Shown: piece after piece, positions 22,927-35,701 of the stretch
How the letters are laid out: every line of letters starts with the position of its first letter
How positions within the stretch are numbered: position 1 is the stretch's first letter
DNA from: Gigaspora margarita
Taxonomy: Eukaryota; Glomeromycota; Glomeromycetes; Diversisporales; Gigasporaceae
Direction: 5' to 3'
Length of the DNA stretch: 64,000 nt
NCBI GenBank assembly: GCA_009809945.1
Contig: WTPW01000454.1
Span: 83,066-147,065 of the forward strand
Translations under genes and position numbers: made by a program
Notes under the pieces: model-generated
What the model saw: the letters and a program-made list of their open reading frames with translations, nothing else
What the model was told of the DNA's origin: nothing
The model's database searches: none

Positions 22927-23325
22927 TACTAAAAATTACTAATTTTAATACTCACCCATATATATATAGTTTATAAGTTCTTATTGTATATATATATATA
23001 CTGCTGTTATCAAATTTCATATATCATTTAGCTAAATTGTAATTTATTTGCTCATTGTAATTTTGTACAATTTGCTTTTAGGTATTTTCGTAAAGCACTT
23101 TTATTAGCATATCATAAAACTATATATTGTATAATTTCTATAGCAGTCTATATATTCGATTTGATAAATATTTTTTGTTTGGCATAATTATTATTAGATG
23201 CCTCAAAATATAAAATATTTGTTTACCTTTTGTAATTTCATAACATTTGGATAACAAGAAACTCTTCTAAAATAATAATATTTCATCTATACTTGTATAA
23301 AGATTCAGTTATTGAATTTCAAGTA

Positions 23326-23586
23326 GGGTTCTGCAATTTGATTTGATCTTCAAATATTTGAATCAAATATTTGATCAAATTCAAATTCAAATTTGACTAT
23401 ATTTGATTTGATCAAATTCAAATCTGGCCAAATTTGATTTGATTTGAAAATTACTATTAAAAATTCAAATTCAAATCAAATTCAAATCCAAATATTCGAA
23501 TCAAATCAAATTCAAATCAGGGTCAATTTGATTTGATCAAATTCAAATTGACCCAATATTTGATTTGATTTGAATTTGAGGAACCC
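23326..23586. mobile_element. 261-bp element of CAAATTTGATTTG repeats, TA target duplication
   Basis: The ends GGGTTCTGCAATTTG and its inverse CAAATTTGAGGAACCC-like are flanked by TA. The interior consists almost entirely of alternating ATTTGATTTGA / TCAAATTCAAAT words, so it can fold in many registers. Confidence 0.7.
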
Positions 23587-23667
23587 TAATTTCAAGTATA
23601 GTTAGATCTTTCTCAATTTTCTACAAGATCCAGTGTATTTAGAAATTATAAGTATATTTAAGGTCTA

Positions 23668-23835
23668 ACATATAGCAATACCTCTCTAAGTAAATACTTC
23701 GGAACCAGACTTTAACAATGTGCTACAAAAGTTCTTAAAACTTTGTGTTCAGTTTTATATAGTTTATTAAGTTTGGTTTGGATTAGAGAGAAGCAACTAT
23801 CAGAATTCGAGTTGTATTTAGAGAGGGTGAGCATT
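23668..23835. mobile_element. Degenerate pogo-like MITE
   Basis: ACCTCTCTAAGTAAATACTTCGG at the left and TTGTATTTAGAGAGGGTGAG at the right are inverse of each other and resemble the ends of 34337-34504 and 21781-22926. The extreme termini are worn. Confidence 0.5.
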
Positions 23836-24162
23836 ATATATTTGAAATTAGAGTGCATTTAAAAAGGCTGTATATTATTTAATAGTTCAACAATATTATG
23901 ATTAGATATATGTACTAAATATACGACATTCCGTATATTGCAAAAATTTAATTGGTTAATATATTTGTCAAATGACTAATGCACCATGTTAATCAAATTT
24001 AGATGTATCAAAAATTTGTGATGTTCCACAGATCCACCAATATGAATAGCTCAAAATTTTTAATTAAAGTTTGTAAAGCTAGTTTTTCTAATTTAATGAT
24101 AAAAAATTTGATCAAAAACTTACTAAAATACAAATATTTTTATATTTACTTTTTATATATAA

Positions 24163-24450
24163 ACCAGAGTTGGTCAAATTACTGGTAGACCAAAAATTCA
24201 CTGGTCAAACTGGTTTGGTCAAATTGGTCAAATGGTCTGATCAAATTGGTCAAATGGCTTAGTCTATTAATAAAATAAAGATAGTATACAAATTAATATA
24301 TACTATATAAATATATATGCATATATATACTATATATATTTAAATACCCTTTGACCAACTTGACCAATACTGAACCCTTTGACCAACTGGTCAAATTGGT
24401 CAAATGGTCTGGTCAAGCTTGACCATTGACCGGTCCATGCCAACTCTGAT
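24163..24450. repeat. Foldback of TTGGTCAAA repeats
   Basis: AACCAGAGTTGG at the left and CCAACTCTGATAT at the right are inverted. Between them, tandem TTGGTCAAATTGGTCAAATGG words occur in both orientations around a short AT-rich core (24260-24340). Confidence 0.65.
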
Positions 24451-24914
24451 ATAAACGTATATATATGGGGCCTTTGCAATAGAAAGGACCAATACTGCCC
24501 AAAAATAAAAATCGAGTTTTTGTTGTATCCAGATAAATTTTGACATGGGCTACATTTTTTAATTATAAATAGAAATTGATTTGCATAATAAAAAATTGAG
24601 TTATTTAAAAAAATTTTCTTTGGAATCTCATAGATCATGGGATTGTCTGACACAACTGACCAATTAAATCACAAAATTTTTGAGTTCCCAGATCAGTCTA
24701 AACAAAACAAACATAATTTTCAAAATCATATATAAACCAGTATCAGCCCTTTCTACTGCAAAGGCCCTATATATATATAAGAACAATTACTATTTGTACA
24801 CCATGTGTATGTACACACATATAACATCTTAAAAACCTAATTATATAATAGCTTTCGAGGCTCTAACAAAAAATATTCATTGCAAAATTTTAGTATAAAC
24901 TATTTCTTAGATTG

Positions 24915-25525
24915 TAACACAGGCAAATTTGCCTATGTATTTTAAAAATTAATAAAATTTTAAATATTGATTTTAGCTATATCATTTCTAGATAAAAATA
25001 TATTTTGAGTTTTGTTTTAATAACTTTGTTATAAAATTTTTTAAAATTATTAAAAAACTTTAGCATAATTAAAGTTTAAAGTTCTTGTATTAGCATTTTT
25101 ACTATTAAAATTTTTCTTTAGATTTTCTTAAATTTCATATGTTCCCATCTATAAAAAATTTTTTACTTCTAATACAAGCTTTAATTTTTACAAATAAATC
25201 ATTAAAGTTGCAATAATAAAAGATATCATCCTTTATATAAACTACAATATTGTCTTAAGAACTATAGCTTTAAAATTAAAACTAAATAAGATTACAGAGA
25301 AATTGTGATAAAATTTTTTAAAAACTTTTTTACTTAAAGTCATCTATTTTTAGCTTATATATAACTTAAATTTTTTTTCTTACAATATAAAACTATTTTT
25401 GCAAAAAAATAATCCTTATTTTTAAATATAATTGTCAAAGTTTTATTTAATTATCTTGATATTTAAAAAAAAGTAAATCAGAGCAAAAAAAGTGCAAAAA
25501 TGCAGGCAAATTTGCCTGTGTTCTA
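24915..25525. mobile_element. 610-bp foldback with palindromic ends
   Basis: AACACAGGCAAATTTGCCTATG at the left is mirrored by GCAGGCAAATTTGCCTGTGTT at the right. The terminal GGCAAATTTGCC is itself a palindrome. The interior is very AT-rich and non-coding. Confidence 0.65.
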
Positions 25526-25714
25526 CTACAATTTAAGGGATAACCTCCTCTAACCCTAAAGCTACTTTACCCTAACCTTAATCTATACTCATTTTTTGTT
25601 TATAATTTAATATTAAGCAAATTCATAAATCAATAAATTAATATGTGTATATATACACCTGGTGCAATTAAGTAATTTTCATATATATATATATATTTAC
25701 AAAAAATATATAAT

Positions 25715-26540
25715 TTGGAAACACTTCCTGTTCTTGCTGAGTTAAAAAGGAGAAAACCTCTCCTCTACACATCAGACTCTTGTATCATGTGTAATAACAG
25801 AGAAAAAGAAACTCAAGAACATTTGGCAGAATGCAGTGCACTAGGTTTTCAATGGTACAATATTGAAGACGTAGTATCAGAGATGTGTTGGAAAAATTTA
25901 GAGCCAGAGTACAAGCGTAAGTTTAAGAAAGATCTGAAAGGAATCATTTTTGGAAGAAAGAAAGAGGAAAACTTTCAGGCAAGAAGAGATATAATTAAAG
26001 AGTTATTACAGGAGTCAACCATACTCAACATGACAAATTTTTGAACTCAAAATGAGAGGCTCTAAAGCTTTTAGACTATGCTAATTCGCTCACCTGGAAC
26101 CTCTTTTGTGATTTTATTTGGACAACTCGCTGCTTAGCAGTAGTGGAATAGGAAAAAGCAGTCAGAATCTCACGGTATGATAAAAGAAGGAAGAAAGCTC
26201 CAGAACTGAGGGAAGATGTAGAAATGGTACCAAAGGAAAAAAGAGCAAGAATCTTAACAAATAGAAGGAACATATTACAGATTGAGAAAGAAGAGAAAGT
26301 TAATGAAGTGTGGACTGAAGCGATCTCACATCTGATTCAATTGGGTGAAACTCCCTTCTGGACCTTCTTTTGATAAGAGCTAATTCAGACCCTAACTCTC
26401 CAGAGAGTTGGTGCGATGGGTTGCATTTGAGTAATATACTCAGATGATGTTGGGCTTTGTTTATTCTTAGAAATGGATTGTTTTTATTTTTTTTTAAATA
26501 TATAATAAAGCTAAAAGATCAAGTCACGCCGAGACCTATC
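25715..26540 (+). pseudogene. C-terminal fragment of a second LINE ORF2, with 3' UTR
   Basis: The open frame 25715-26044 (109 codons) contains CIMCNNREKETQEHLAEC, the C-x2-C...H...C motif of fungal LINE C-termini, then a charged, Lys/Glu-rich region (EYKRKFKKDLKGIIFGRKKEE). After one or more frameshifts the protein continues at about 26100 as LFCDFIWTTRCLAVVE, then an in-frame TAG at 26149 where Trp is expected, then EKAVRISRYDKRRKK and ISHLIQLGETPFWTFF before a stop near 26370. The following 170 bp, ending AATAAAGCTAAAAGATCAAGTC, looks like the 3' UTR. It is 5'-truncated: no RT or RNase H precedes it. The subfamily differs from the large LINE. Confidence 0.75.
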
Positions 26541-27180
26541 AAAAGGAAAAAATATATATATATATATAATTATAAAAACTAAATTCTATATATTTTATAA
26601 AATTTTTAGTAAAATCAAGTAAATTTATTTTAACAATAATCAAAAAAGCTAGCTCTACAAACTTTAATTAAAAATCCAAGGCTATTAGCTTAATAAAATT
26701 TTTCAATAAAAATTTATTTCAACTCTTGTAAATTAAATTTACTATAAATTTACTATTAGTTTACTATTAGTTTACTATTAATTTACTATAAATTTTATAA
26801 GTAAATTTAACTATTTTTGGCTTTGTACCCCTTATGACAAATCTATTAATTATGTTTTTAATAATTTTTTTTATACTTTTAAAATCAAATATAGATTAAA
26901 AATAACCTATAATTTTATTATTTTTATTGTTATATTATAAATTTGATTTTTAAATATTTCTTATTACTGTACTAAATTTAGTACATCAAATTTTGTGAAA
27001 TATAAATTCTGTTTAAAGTTAATTTTATGAAATTTTTATATATAACTTTGGCTAAAATTTTGCATAATAACAATACTAGTATTTAAGTATCTTTTAGCAA
27101 AGTTTTAAATAAAAATTATTTTTGTTATTGTAAAATAATTTTTTTAAATTGTACTAAATTTAGTACAAAGGGCTAACGGA
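26541..27180. other. AT-rich stretch
   Basis: It contains a TATA microsatellite at about 26551-26570 and short repeats of TTACTATTAG at about 26745-26785. I see no gene. Confidence 0.5.
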
Positions 27181-27297
27181 TACCTATTAAGTAAAAATGC
27201 CTAGCTAATAATTTGGCTATAGAACTTGCTAACAGCCAGGGCAAAACACCAACCTAGATCTGATGCATCCAACCCAGAAATTTGAGATAGCCCTGTA
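27175..27297. mobile_element. Solo end of the CAGG-GGG TA-element family
   Basis: GCTAATAATTTGGCTATAGAAC through GATGCATCCAACCCAGAAATT and ATAGCCCTGTA match one end of the element at 34004-34240 in inverse orientation. The other end is missing. Confidence 0.6.
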
Positions 27298-27319
27298 AAA
27301 ATGCTCTAACAATAGCAAC

Positions 27320-28070
27320 TTATTAAATTTTATCCCCAATTCGTATAAATTGATACTGGTTTCAACATATGCTGTCTTTTTGATTTGTTGCTTTTTATCA
27401 ACTTGAAATAATTGAAATGATTAACCAATCCAGAATATTAAATATCAAGAAGGTAACAATTGTTCAGTTATTTTTTAATTTATGGTATTTCACCTTGTAA
27501 TCAGTAAATTGCCTATTTATAAATTTTTAGCAAAAAGAATTACTTACAGATTTATATTCAATTTAATAATAAAATTTTTTTAAAAAAACTATACATATTT
27601 AATGAACTTTATAATTAAATTTAATAATAATTTTTTTTAAAAAAACTATACATATTTAACAGACTTTATAATTAATATTTTTTATATATGGTCAACACTC
27701 TAATGAAACTTTGTAATAATAGCTGAATACAAAAAGCACTTCGCATTCTTAATAAAATATTATAATTTTCTATAGAAACTTTTTTCTTTCTGAATCATCA
27801 GTTCATAATAAAAAGGATTGGCAGTAATATTTTGTTTTTTGGATGAGAATAAAAATAACAATAAATATATATTAAATAAATTTTTTTTTATAAAAATAAA
27901 ATTAAGTGATGGAAAAAATATTTAAAAGATAAAGAATTTTTAATATATAAACTAGCTTTTTTTGTGGCTTAAAGATAGTTAAAGAAAATTTTAAAGCAAT
28001 TTTACAAGCTTAAAGTTTTTACTTGTAAATATAAAGATAAGAAGATTTAGTGAAAAATTTTTTTTTATTA
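27320..28070. repeat. Dispersed repeat D1, copy 1
   Basis: It is collinear with 48975-49680. Shared words include TTGATACTGGTTTCAAC, ATCAAGAAGGTAACAATT, TTTCACCTTGTAAT, TATATATGGTC, and AAAGCAATTTTACAAGCTTAAAG. No coding sequence is apparent; type unknown. Confidence 0.7.
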
Positions 28071-28178
28071 ACTAATAGATATTTTAATTTTTATTAGTTT
28101 CACCACATTGATTTAAATTCATATATAATTTCTTGTCACAAGGCAGAGAAATACAAACTGCAACAAAATATATAAATA

Positions 28179-29268
28179 GGACCCCGGACATCTCTCATAG
28201 AGGTCATAACTGATCTGCATGAATTTAGGTGTTTTTGCTACCCCTAAAATCAAGTAAATTCGCTAAAAGTTAGATTATTACATATAAATTTTATAGTAAT
28301 TTGCTAAAAACTAAATTATCACATCTATTTTTATAAATCAAAATAATATATGTATTTTTGATTGCTGAACAAATTTTCTTAGAGCAATTTGTTAGAATCA
28401 ATTAGTAAAATTTTGTGAATCAGAATTTTTTAGTATTTTTATTAATAAAATTATATAAAATATTATAATTCACAAAATTTTACTAACTGATTCTAACAAA
28501 GTGCTCTAAGAAAACTTGTTCAGCACATAAAAATACATTATTCCGGCATATTTACTTTTATATTTCTTGAAAATTTAAGAGAAGATGCTTAATTTTGGAT
28601 TTTTTGATCAAAAAATCCAAAATTAAGCATCTTCTCTTAAATTTTCAAGAAATATAAAAGTAAATATGCCGGAATAATGTATTTTTATGTGCTGAACAAT
28701 TTTCTTAGTGCACTTTGTTAGAATCAATTAGTAAAATTTTGTGAATCATAGAATTTTTTAGTATTTTTATTAATAAAATTATATAAAATATTATAATTCN
28801 GAATTATAATATTTTATATAATTTTATTAATAAAAATACTAAAAAATTCTATGATTCACAAAATTTTACTAATTGATTCTAACAAAGTGCACTAAGAAAA
28901 TTGTTCAGCACATAAAAATACATTATTCCGGCATATTTACTTTTATATTTCTTGAAAATTTAAGAGAAGATGCTTAATTTTGGATTTTTTGATCAAAAAA
29001 TCCAAAATTAAGCATCTTAAATTTTTAAAAATTATATTAGTACAAAAAATGAGATAGCTTATTTTTGGGTATGATTCTTGCAAAATGTAGGTAATTTGCT
29101 AAAAATAAAATATAACATGCATAAAATTGCTGTAATTTGCCAAAATGCTTTATATAACCTTTTTTAAAATTAACCTCAATTTGCTAAAACTTAAATTTGG
29201 ACCTCAGACCAAATTTTCTGCAATTTGCTAAAAAAAAATATGACATATATCAGAGATGTCCGGGGTCC
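28179..29268. mobile_element. 1.09-kb element of alternating palindromes, TA target duplication
   Basis: The ends are GGACCCCGGACATCTCT and its exact inverse, flanked by TA. Inside, one segment (TGCTGAACAA..TTTTCTTAG..GTTAGAATCAATTAGTAAAA) occurs four times in alternating orientation around three hairpin centres, near 28605, 28800 and 28990. A single N sits exactly at the central axis (28800). Confidence 0.9.
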
Positions 29269-30229
29269 TATATAAATGCAGTTCTAGAAATAAGTATCAT
29301 TATGGAAATATATTATTACAACCATAAAATTTTTAGGATTAAGTGAACTTATTAGGAAGAGGCATTATTAATCTTCAATATATTTAAACTGAAACAATCA
29401 GTAAAAGGCAGTAGATGCCTGAATTTATAATTTATATTAAAAGTAGTAATAGATTTTCTAAATAAAACTTCTAAAACTTTTTTCTATCTGATCTCAAAGA
29501 TTGTCTTGACCATGGTAAAATTAGATCATAGAATATATAAAATCAAATATAAATATTAATAATAAATTATTAACTGGCTCAATGTTGAGATCTATTATGT
29601 GGCTATGCCTGAATTATATACTCTTCAGTTTAATTATTGTTTATTTCAATCATGTAATAAATTTGGAGAAAATCTTTGAGATTAATAATAATTGTTTACT
29701 AATTTAGATTATTATGTTGTCCATGACTTGTTGTAAAATTATAGTATTGTCAGTTTGCATTATTTATATTAATATTATATATTTGGTATAATTTGATTAG
29801 GGATTTATTATACTGATATTGTATTGTACTGCATGCATATAGTAATATACAATCACATACTATAAAAGAACAATTTTAATTTTGCAAAGGATTGTTAAGA
29901 AAATAATTGTTAGAAAAACTTATTACAATAGTTGGAAATTTATATGCTCAGGATAAAAGTAATGTATATTCTGTTTTGTGTAGAATAAATCTAGTCTACA
30001 AATATTTTAAACTATTATAGCATGTTTATTTTAGAAAAAGATAATTGAAGAATGCAGTTTAAAAAAAGGATATTCTATGCTTTAACAATAGAGCACTATT
30101 TGAACAGGTGATCATAACTCAGATAATAATTGGGATTTATATAGCTAAAATTATGCATGTAATATAGACCTGAGCTATATATAGATAGGTTAGTGACTAG
30201 TTTGCTTATTTTTATATAAAATTTGGCTC
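29269..30229. other. AT-rich stretch, no feature seen
   Basis: No open frame of credible coding character, tandem repeat or inverted repeat was found. Confidence 0.45.
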
Positions 30230-30245
30230 AAGAATGCTTATTTTT

Positions 30246-30790
30246 TTATTTTTTTATTTTTTTTTATTCTATTGTAACACCTTGCCAACATCCTTCAACC
30301 CTGAATAGTTAGTGTATCAAGTCACCACTATCGAGTTCCTGCCATTGAACTCCCACTCCCACCATGACTGTCCATATCACCAAATGTCCATTATAGAGTA
30401 GACTCTGAAGAGTCACAGGTATTGACATTTCCCAGGTGCCTCTATGGGTCCCTAGTAATAGTGTACTGCACTAGTGCCAGAGAGCTAAAAGACAACAAAG
30501 GTTTGTAAGCCCATTATTAATGCCACAATTTCATGCGACAAGATCTTCATACTACATCTTGTGACTTTAGTTATTTCAAATCAGGATTCTAACACAGCTT
30601 GCTTTATAGCCACAGCAGATAAGAGCTTCTCAAATAGGTCCATCTGTGGATGTCCTGGGTCCCTGTTTTCTTGCAGTGTTTTGTTTCTTAGATGGCTTAT
30701 TTTATTTTGCTATTGGTAAGATTTGAACTTGCAACCTTTCGATTTATGTTCTTGGAGCATTAACTGCTATGCTATCGATACAGAGGACCC
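30246..30790 (-). mobile_element. tRNA-derived SINE (copy 1)
   Basis: On the minus strand the element begins at 30790 with a tRNA-like head: TAGCATAGCAGTTA resembles an A box and GCAAGTTCAAATC resembles a B box, the internal RNA polymerase III promoter. About 450 bp of body follows, then an A-rich 3' tail (T-rich on the plus strand at 30246-30270). A perfect 16-bp direct repeat, AAGAATGCTTATTTTT, flanks the element (30230-30245 and 30791-30806), as expected for LINE-driven retroposition. It is the same family as 53530-54190. The 65-codon plus-strand frame across it is fortuitous. Confidence 0.9.
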
Positions 30791-30806
30791 AAGAATGCTT
30801 ATTTTT

Positions 30807-32164
30807 GCCCTAAATTTGCAAATTTTACTATTTAAAAATGCAATGTTTGGTGATTTTCTACCAAAATATCTTTTTTTGGTTTTCTCTGACCTATTTATCA
30901 ATAGCTCAGAATCCTTGTGATATCATAATCTATAGTTATTTTAATTCCAAATATAAGCTCAGCTCAAACAACTAAGTTATTAAAAAAAAATTGACTACAA
31001 AATTTTTAGACCATGCAAACTTGATTTTTTATTTTGCATTACATGGATTCTAAAAACTTGGGTTGGTTGGTACTTTTTTTTTTTTAACTCAGGTCATTCC
31101 AATTTGATTCTACTAATAAATAATCTGCAGCTTTAAATATAAGAGGGAGTAAAAAACATGTGATTTTGATTGGCTAAAAAAATTTTTTTGAACAGTTAAT
31201 ATGATTTTTATATTTAGTAATGTTCATTACCTCCTCTATCTGAGGTTTAAAAAGAGGGGTTGGTTATATTATTAACTTAGTGTGGCCTTACTTTAAATTA
31301 ATGGAATAATGTTCAAATCTAAGGTTATGCAAGGTTAATTTTTCAATTTGCACAATTAGGAATCAAAAAATTGTGCTAACTTAGCAGTTATATTTGTTAT
31401 GTCAGTTCTAACAAACAATTACAAGAAATTAAAGTTACTATCAAATGATATTAGATGAAAATAGCAGAAAAAATAAATGTCAAAAATCAAACAATTAGTA
31501 CATTTGGGAACTAAAAAAAAAAAATTTTGAAAAATTAAAAAAATGGGTCAGTTAGTATTGCAAAATGAAATATAATTTATTAATTAAAACTAAAAAGCTA
31601 AATTACTTTAATATTTATAATTACTTTAAATGAAATGGTCTAATTTTATAATATAAATCAAGTTATACAGGTTTTGTATATCTTCATTTTTTATATGGTA
31701 CAAGAAGCCTATATTCAACATGTTTCAATTTTAAATTACTATAATTTTTTATACAAGAGGTTTTTTAAAAAACTGACCAGTAAATTTGTAGAGCAATATT
31801 AGTTCTATAAGTTTGCCAAATATTTTTTTGAAAAACCTTTTCTATAAAAGTTGATATGTTTTAAAGATTACTATTGTTTTATATATAATTACTATGTGTT
31901 TCAATTTTAATTAACTTTAAAGTGCTATAACTTTTTATAAAGGCAACATTTTAAAAATCTGACTGGTAACTTTGTTCATTAAAATATGCTCTGCAAATTT
32001 GCTAATTAGCTTTTAAAAATATTGTCTCTATAAAAAGTTGATGCATTTTAAATTATACTATTTTATTGTTGAGTATAGGCTTCTTGCACTATATTTTGAA
32101 ATTTTTTATCAGATTCAGATAATTCTGATAAATTATTTCTATAATCAGTCACACAATCTATCAT
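30807..32164. other. AT-rich stretch
   Basis: No gene seen. Around 31025-31085, TTTTGCATTACATGGATTCTAAAAACTT matches, in inverse orientation, the tandem unit found at 62050-63150. Confidence 0.45.
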
Positions 32165-32735
32165 ATACAAATTTTTTATATATAAATTATGAAAAATAAC
32201 ATATAAAATTACTATAAACTTTGAAGCCATGATTCTTCTCAACCTAAATAATAATTAAAATTAAATTTTGTGATTATATAGCGAAGAAAGGGAAATAAAC
32301 TTACCTTACTCGCCAAATTACAGTTCTGCTATTTTTGCTCAAATTGAAAATATAATTTTACCAAAAACAAATATTTGCTAATTTTAAGATGATAAATATA
32401 TATAAAAATATGCTCCAACTTTAATACATAGATAACCCATTTTTATTACAAGATAACCTACTTTTGTCATCTAAGTAAAGTCGTTTGGAGCATGTTTTTG
32501 CATATATTTATTATCTTAAAATAGCAAATATTTGGTTTTGGCAAAGTTACATTTTCGATTTGTGCAAAAATAGCAGAACTGTAACTTGGCCAGTAAGGTA
32601 AGTTTATTTCTCTTCCTTGTTATATATAATCGCAAAATTTAGGTTTAAATTATTATGTAGTTGAGAAGAATCATGGCCTCAAAGTTTATAGTAATTTTAT
32701 ATATTATTTTTTATAATTTATATATAACAAAAATC
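32165..32735. mobile_element. About 570-bp foldback (box-1 family)
   Basis: The arms share TAAAATTACTATAAACTTTGA and GCCATGATTCTTCTCAAC, then AAATATTTGCTAATTTTAAG and the box ATGCTCCAAACGACTTTACTTAGATGACAAAAGTAG on the inverse arm. These words also occur in 19213-20270 and 41265-42288. Outer ends are worn and I could not fix a target duplication. Confidence 0.75.
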
Positions 32736-32877
32736 TGGTTCAAATAAGTGCAATAAATCATGTAACCGTTATAACCATTTTGCCACTAAAAGAGAACCCT
32801 ATGTGATATTATAGCAGTTTGCAAAAGGTGTGATCTCTAAGATCATATTACATATAAAATCATGAGAAATCAGTAGA

Positions 32878-33212
32878 TTTTTCAGGGTTTGGAATAAAAT
32901 TCTAACAAACAAAATCCTGATAGTTCATAATCCCAACAAAATAATTCTGACAATCAAAAATCCTAACAATTAAAAAAAGCTTTCCTTTAGCAACTTTACT
33001 ATAAAAACAACCAAACCAAAACTCTAACCCAAGTGCTCACCATAATCCTAATCTAGGTACTCACCTAATACTATCTAATTTAAATAAATATAATGATTTT
33101 TTTGTTATCAGGATTGTTAGAATTTTTTATTGTCAGAATTTTTTTTGTCAGGATTATGACCTGTTGGGATTTTGTTTGTCAGAATTTTGACTAGTACCCG
33201 ATTTTTCAATTT
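32878..33212. repeat. Foldback of TTCTGACAA/ATCCTGACAA units
   Basis: AAAATTCTAACAAACAAAATCC at the left is mirrored by GGATTTTGTTTGTCAGAATTTT at the right. Both arms carry several short repeats of AATTCTGACAAT and AATCCTAACAA. Confidence 0.65.
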
Positions 33213-33836
33213 TTGAAGAATTTTAGAGAAAATATTGTTATTATTGATTAAAAATTATGATCAATAGGGAATTATTATTACAAAATCACAGAGTTACACC
33301 TTTTTGAAACTACTATAATAGAAAAGGATGCAGTATTGCTATCTTAAATCAAATTTCATAGTTTACTTATTTCAATTTGAAAGAAAAGAGCTATTTAAGT
33401 CAAACTAACTTTGAGTTTAACGATTGAATAATTTATTGAATTAAAACTCAATTTAAATTTTCTTATCAATAATCTAATACTCATTTATTGATTCCACTCT
33501 TAAATATCGAGTGCCTCAAACATGTATATACTTTTACCTGATTGTATAAGCTAATGATTAAATAGATAATAAATGTTAATTAGACTAAACTCGAAAATTA
33601 AATTATTTTAATGGAAGTCAATGTTATTGTTAACAAAAGAAGCAGTAAATCTTGTTTCCTATTTAGAAAAATATAAAAATATATTTTGAAAATTGCATAC
33701 TTAAAATTTATTATTCAAATTTATTATGATACTTGATATTTTAATACAAAGTTTAAGGTATTGCAAATCCTATTATTTTTACAACAATGTTAAAATTTTA
33801 ACAAGTTAACCTATATTAGGTTTAGGTAACTTGTGC

Positions 33837-34320
33837 AGTGTGTTCCAAAATTCTGGTCAGGATATATCAAAATCATGGTTAGCTGGATCAGAAATAGTAA
33901 ATTTTGCCCCAAAATCATAAAAAATCATACTAATGAAATCATATTAAGCAAACAATACCCAACTGATAATTTTGCTATAGAACCTACTTACAACTGAATT
34001 TTACAGGAGGGCCCCAAAATTCTGGGTTGGATGCATTGGATCTAGGTTGGCATTTAGCCCAAGTTGTTAGCAGGTTCTATAGCAAAATTATCAGCTAAGC
34101 ATTTTTTACTTAATGAATGGATGTGATTTATTAGTAAAATTTTTATGATCTTGGGGCAAAATTGATCAATTCTAATCCAGCTGACTATGATTCTGATACA
34201 CTCTGAAGTATTCTAACCTGGAATTTTTGGAACATCCCTGTATAAGTTCTTACAACTAGGGCTAAATGCTAACCTAGATTCGATGCATCCAACCTGAAAA
34301 TTTGGGGATAGCCCTATAAA
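33837..34320. mobile_element. Outer copy of CAGG-GGG TA-element, split by a second copy
   Basis: The left part, TTCCAAAATTCTGGTCAGGA through GCTATAGAACCTACTTACAA, and the right part, CTTACAACTAGGGCTAAATG through GATGCATCCAACC and ATAGCCCTATA, together form one element. The related element 34004-34240 lies between them. Confidence 0.65.
34004..34240. mobile_element. 237-bp TIR element nested in a relative, TA target duplication
   Basis: It starts CAGGAGGGCCCCAAAATTC and ends with the near-inverse GAATTTTTGGAACATCCCTG. TA lies at both edges (34002-34003, 34241-34242). Sequence inside includes GATGCATTGGATCTAGG and GATCTTGGGGCAAAATTGAT. Confidence 0.8.
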
Positions 34321-34336
34321 ATCAGTTAAGGTTATA

Positions 34337-34504
34337 TAGTAAAACCTCTAAAAGTGCATGCTCTCAGGACTAAGATTTAAAAATGCACTTAGAGAACAAC
34401 AAGAAAAAGTATATTTATAAAGGGCATGCATATATTTGGCCAGAATTTGAGAGTGCATTTAGAGAGGTGTACACTTATAGAGGGTCACTTATGGAGGTTT
34501 ACTG
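34337..34504. mobile_element. 168-bp pogo-like MITE, TA target duplication
   Basis: The left end TAGTAAAACCTCTAAAAGTGC and the inverse of the right end, CAGTAAACCTCCATAAGTG, agree. TA flanks both. Interior words GTGCACTTAGAG and TGCATTTAGAGAGG are mirrored. CAGTAAAACCTCT-type termini are known from pogo/Tigger MITEs. Confidence 0.75.
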
Positions 34505-34589
34505 TAGTTAGTTCTGGTGTAATAGTTGATTTGGTAGAGCAGTAAACAATATAGACAATAGTGCTAATTTAAACTCCAACTAAGTACGA

Positions 34590-35115
34590 ATGAAGTATAT
34601 CTTCATATTATAAAATTATTGCCTGTCATGAGTGTCTCTTACATTTTTACCAATTATTTTGCACATGTGAAAATGAGATGATATATGGTATAAATAGTTT
34701 AGATCACATGTCATAAGAAATTTATATTGAATATACTGTATCTAATACATGCCATTAGCGTCAATAGCTCTATCCAGTTTGGGAGATGCAGAACCAAATT
34801 TGGCAAGTATGACCAAAAACAGGATATAATTGTCAGTTGAAAAATCAAATCATGATCCAAGTGAGACATGGAAAACTTTAGAACAAGATAATCAATTCTC
34901 CATATTATAAAATTTTTGCCTGTCACAAGTGTTTCTTACATGTGAAAATGAGATGTATAAATGGTTTAGATCACATGTCATAAAAATTTATATAAATTTT
35001 TGAAATGCTAAACCAAATCTGGCAAGTATAGCTGAAAACAGAATATAAAATCAAAATAATATTCAAGGTGTGATGTAAAAAAATTTAGAATAAGATGATC
35101 AATTTTGAAGTAATT
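34590..35115. repeat. Diverged tandem duplication, unit about 300 bp
   Basis: TATTATAAAATTATTGCCTGTCA, ATGTGAAAATGAGATG, TAGATCACATGTCATAA and TGGCAAGTAT occur twice in the same order, starting near 34606 and near 34902. Confidence 0.6.
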
Positions 35116-35701
35116 TTAAATCTGTGACATACAATTTTGTATCATAAATTCATTATAATTTCACAATCAATCTTTGCTAAGAATTAGTAATCGGTGCATG
35201 AAAATTGAAATATAGGACATCAATTCTTATTTGCTCTAATTTGTTTTTTAAAAAATTGGCTTTCTTTCATTATGTGGACTTTTTATCTTAGACATAAATA
35301 ATCATAGAATTTTTTTTGATAACTCACAATAGAATCTAATGATTTCAGTGCAAACTAACATCAAGTTTATATATTGTCTTTTTTTAATAATTCATGATAG
35401 AAATTATGATAACTGCAATACAACTAACTTAACTTTGTAATGATAAAAATCACAAATCTAATCCAATACAAACTCAACCTTATTTTTTATACTATATATC
35501 ACTTAGACGATGCAAAGTTGATTTTTTGTTGTGCATTACATGGATTTCTAAATTCTAAACAGATGGGCAGAATTTTTTTTTTAATTTACTGCAAATATTA
35601 TTCTCAATCAGATTTCATATTAAACACTTTCTTTATTAGAGATTATGAGAATACATGATAGAATTATCATCACTTTCTCTTCTGCTATTGCATATTATGC
35701 T

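Noticed and set aside
30715..30790. Genuine tRNA gene in the SINE head
   Set aside because: A- and B-box-like words are present, but I could not fold a convincing cloverleaf with paired acceptor and anticodon stems, and the head is followed by a SINE body and tail.
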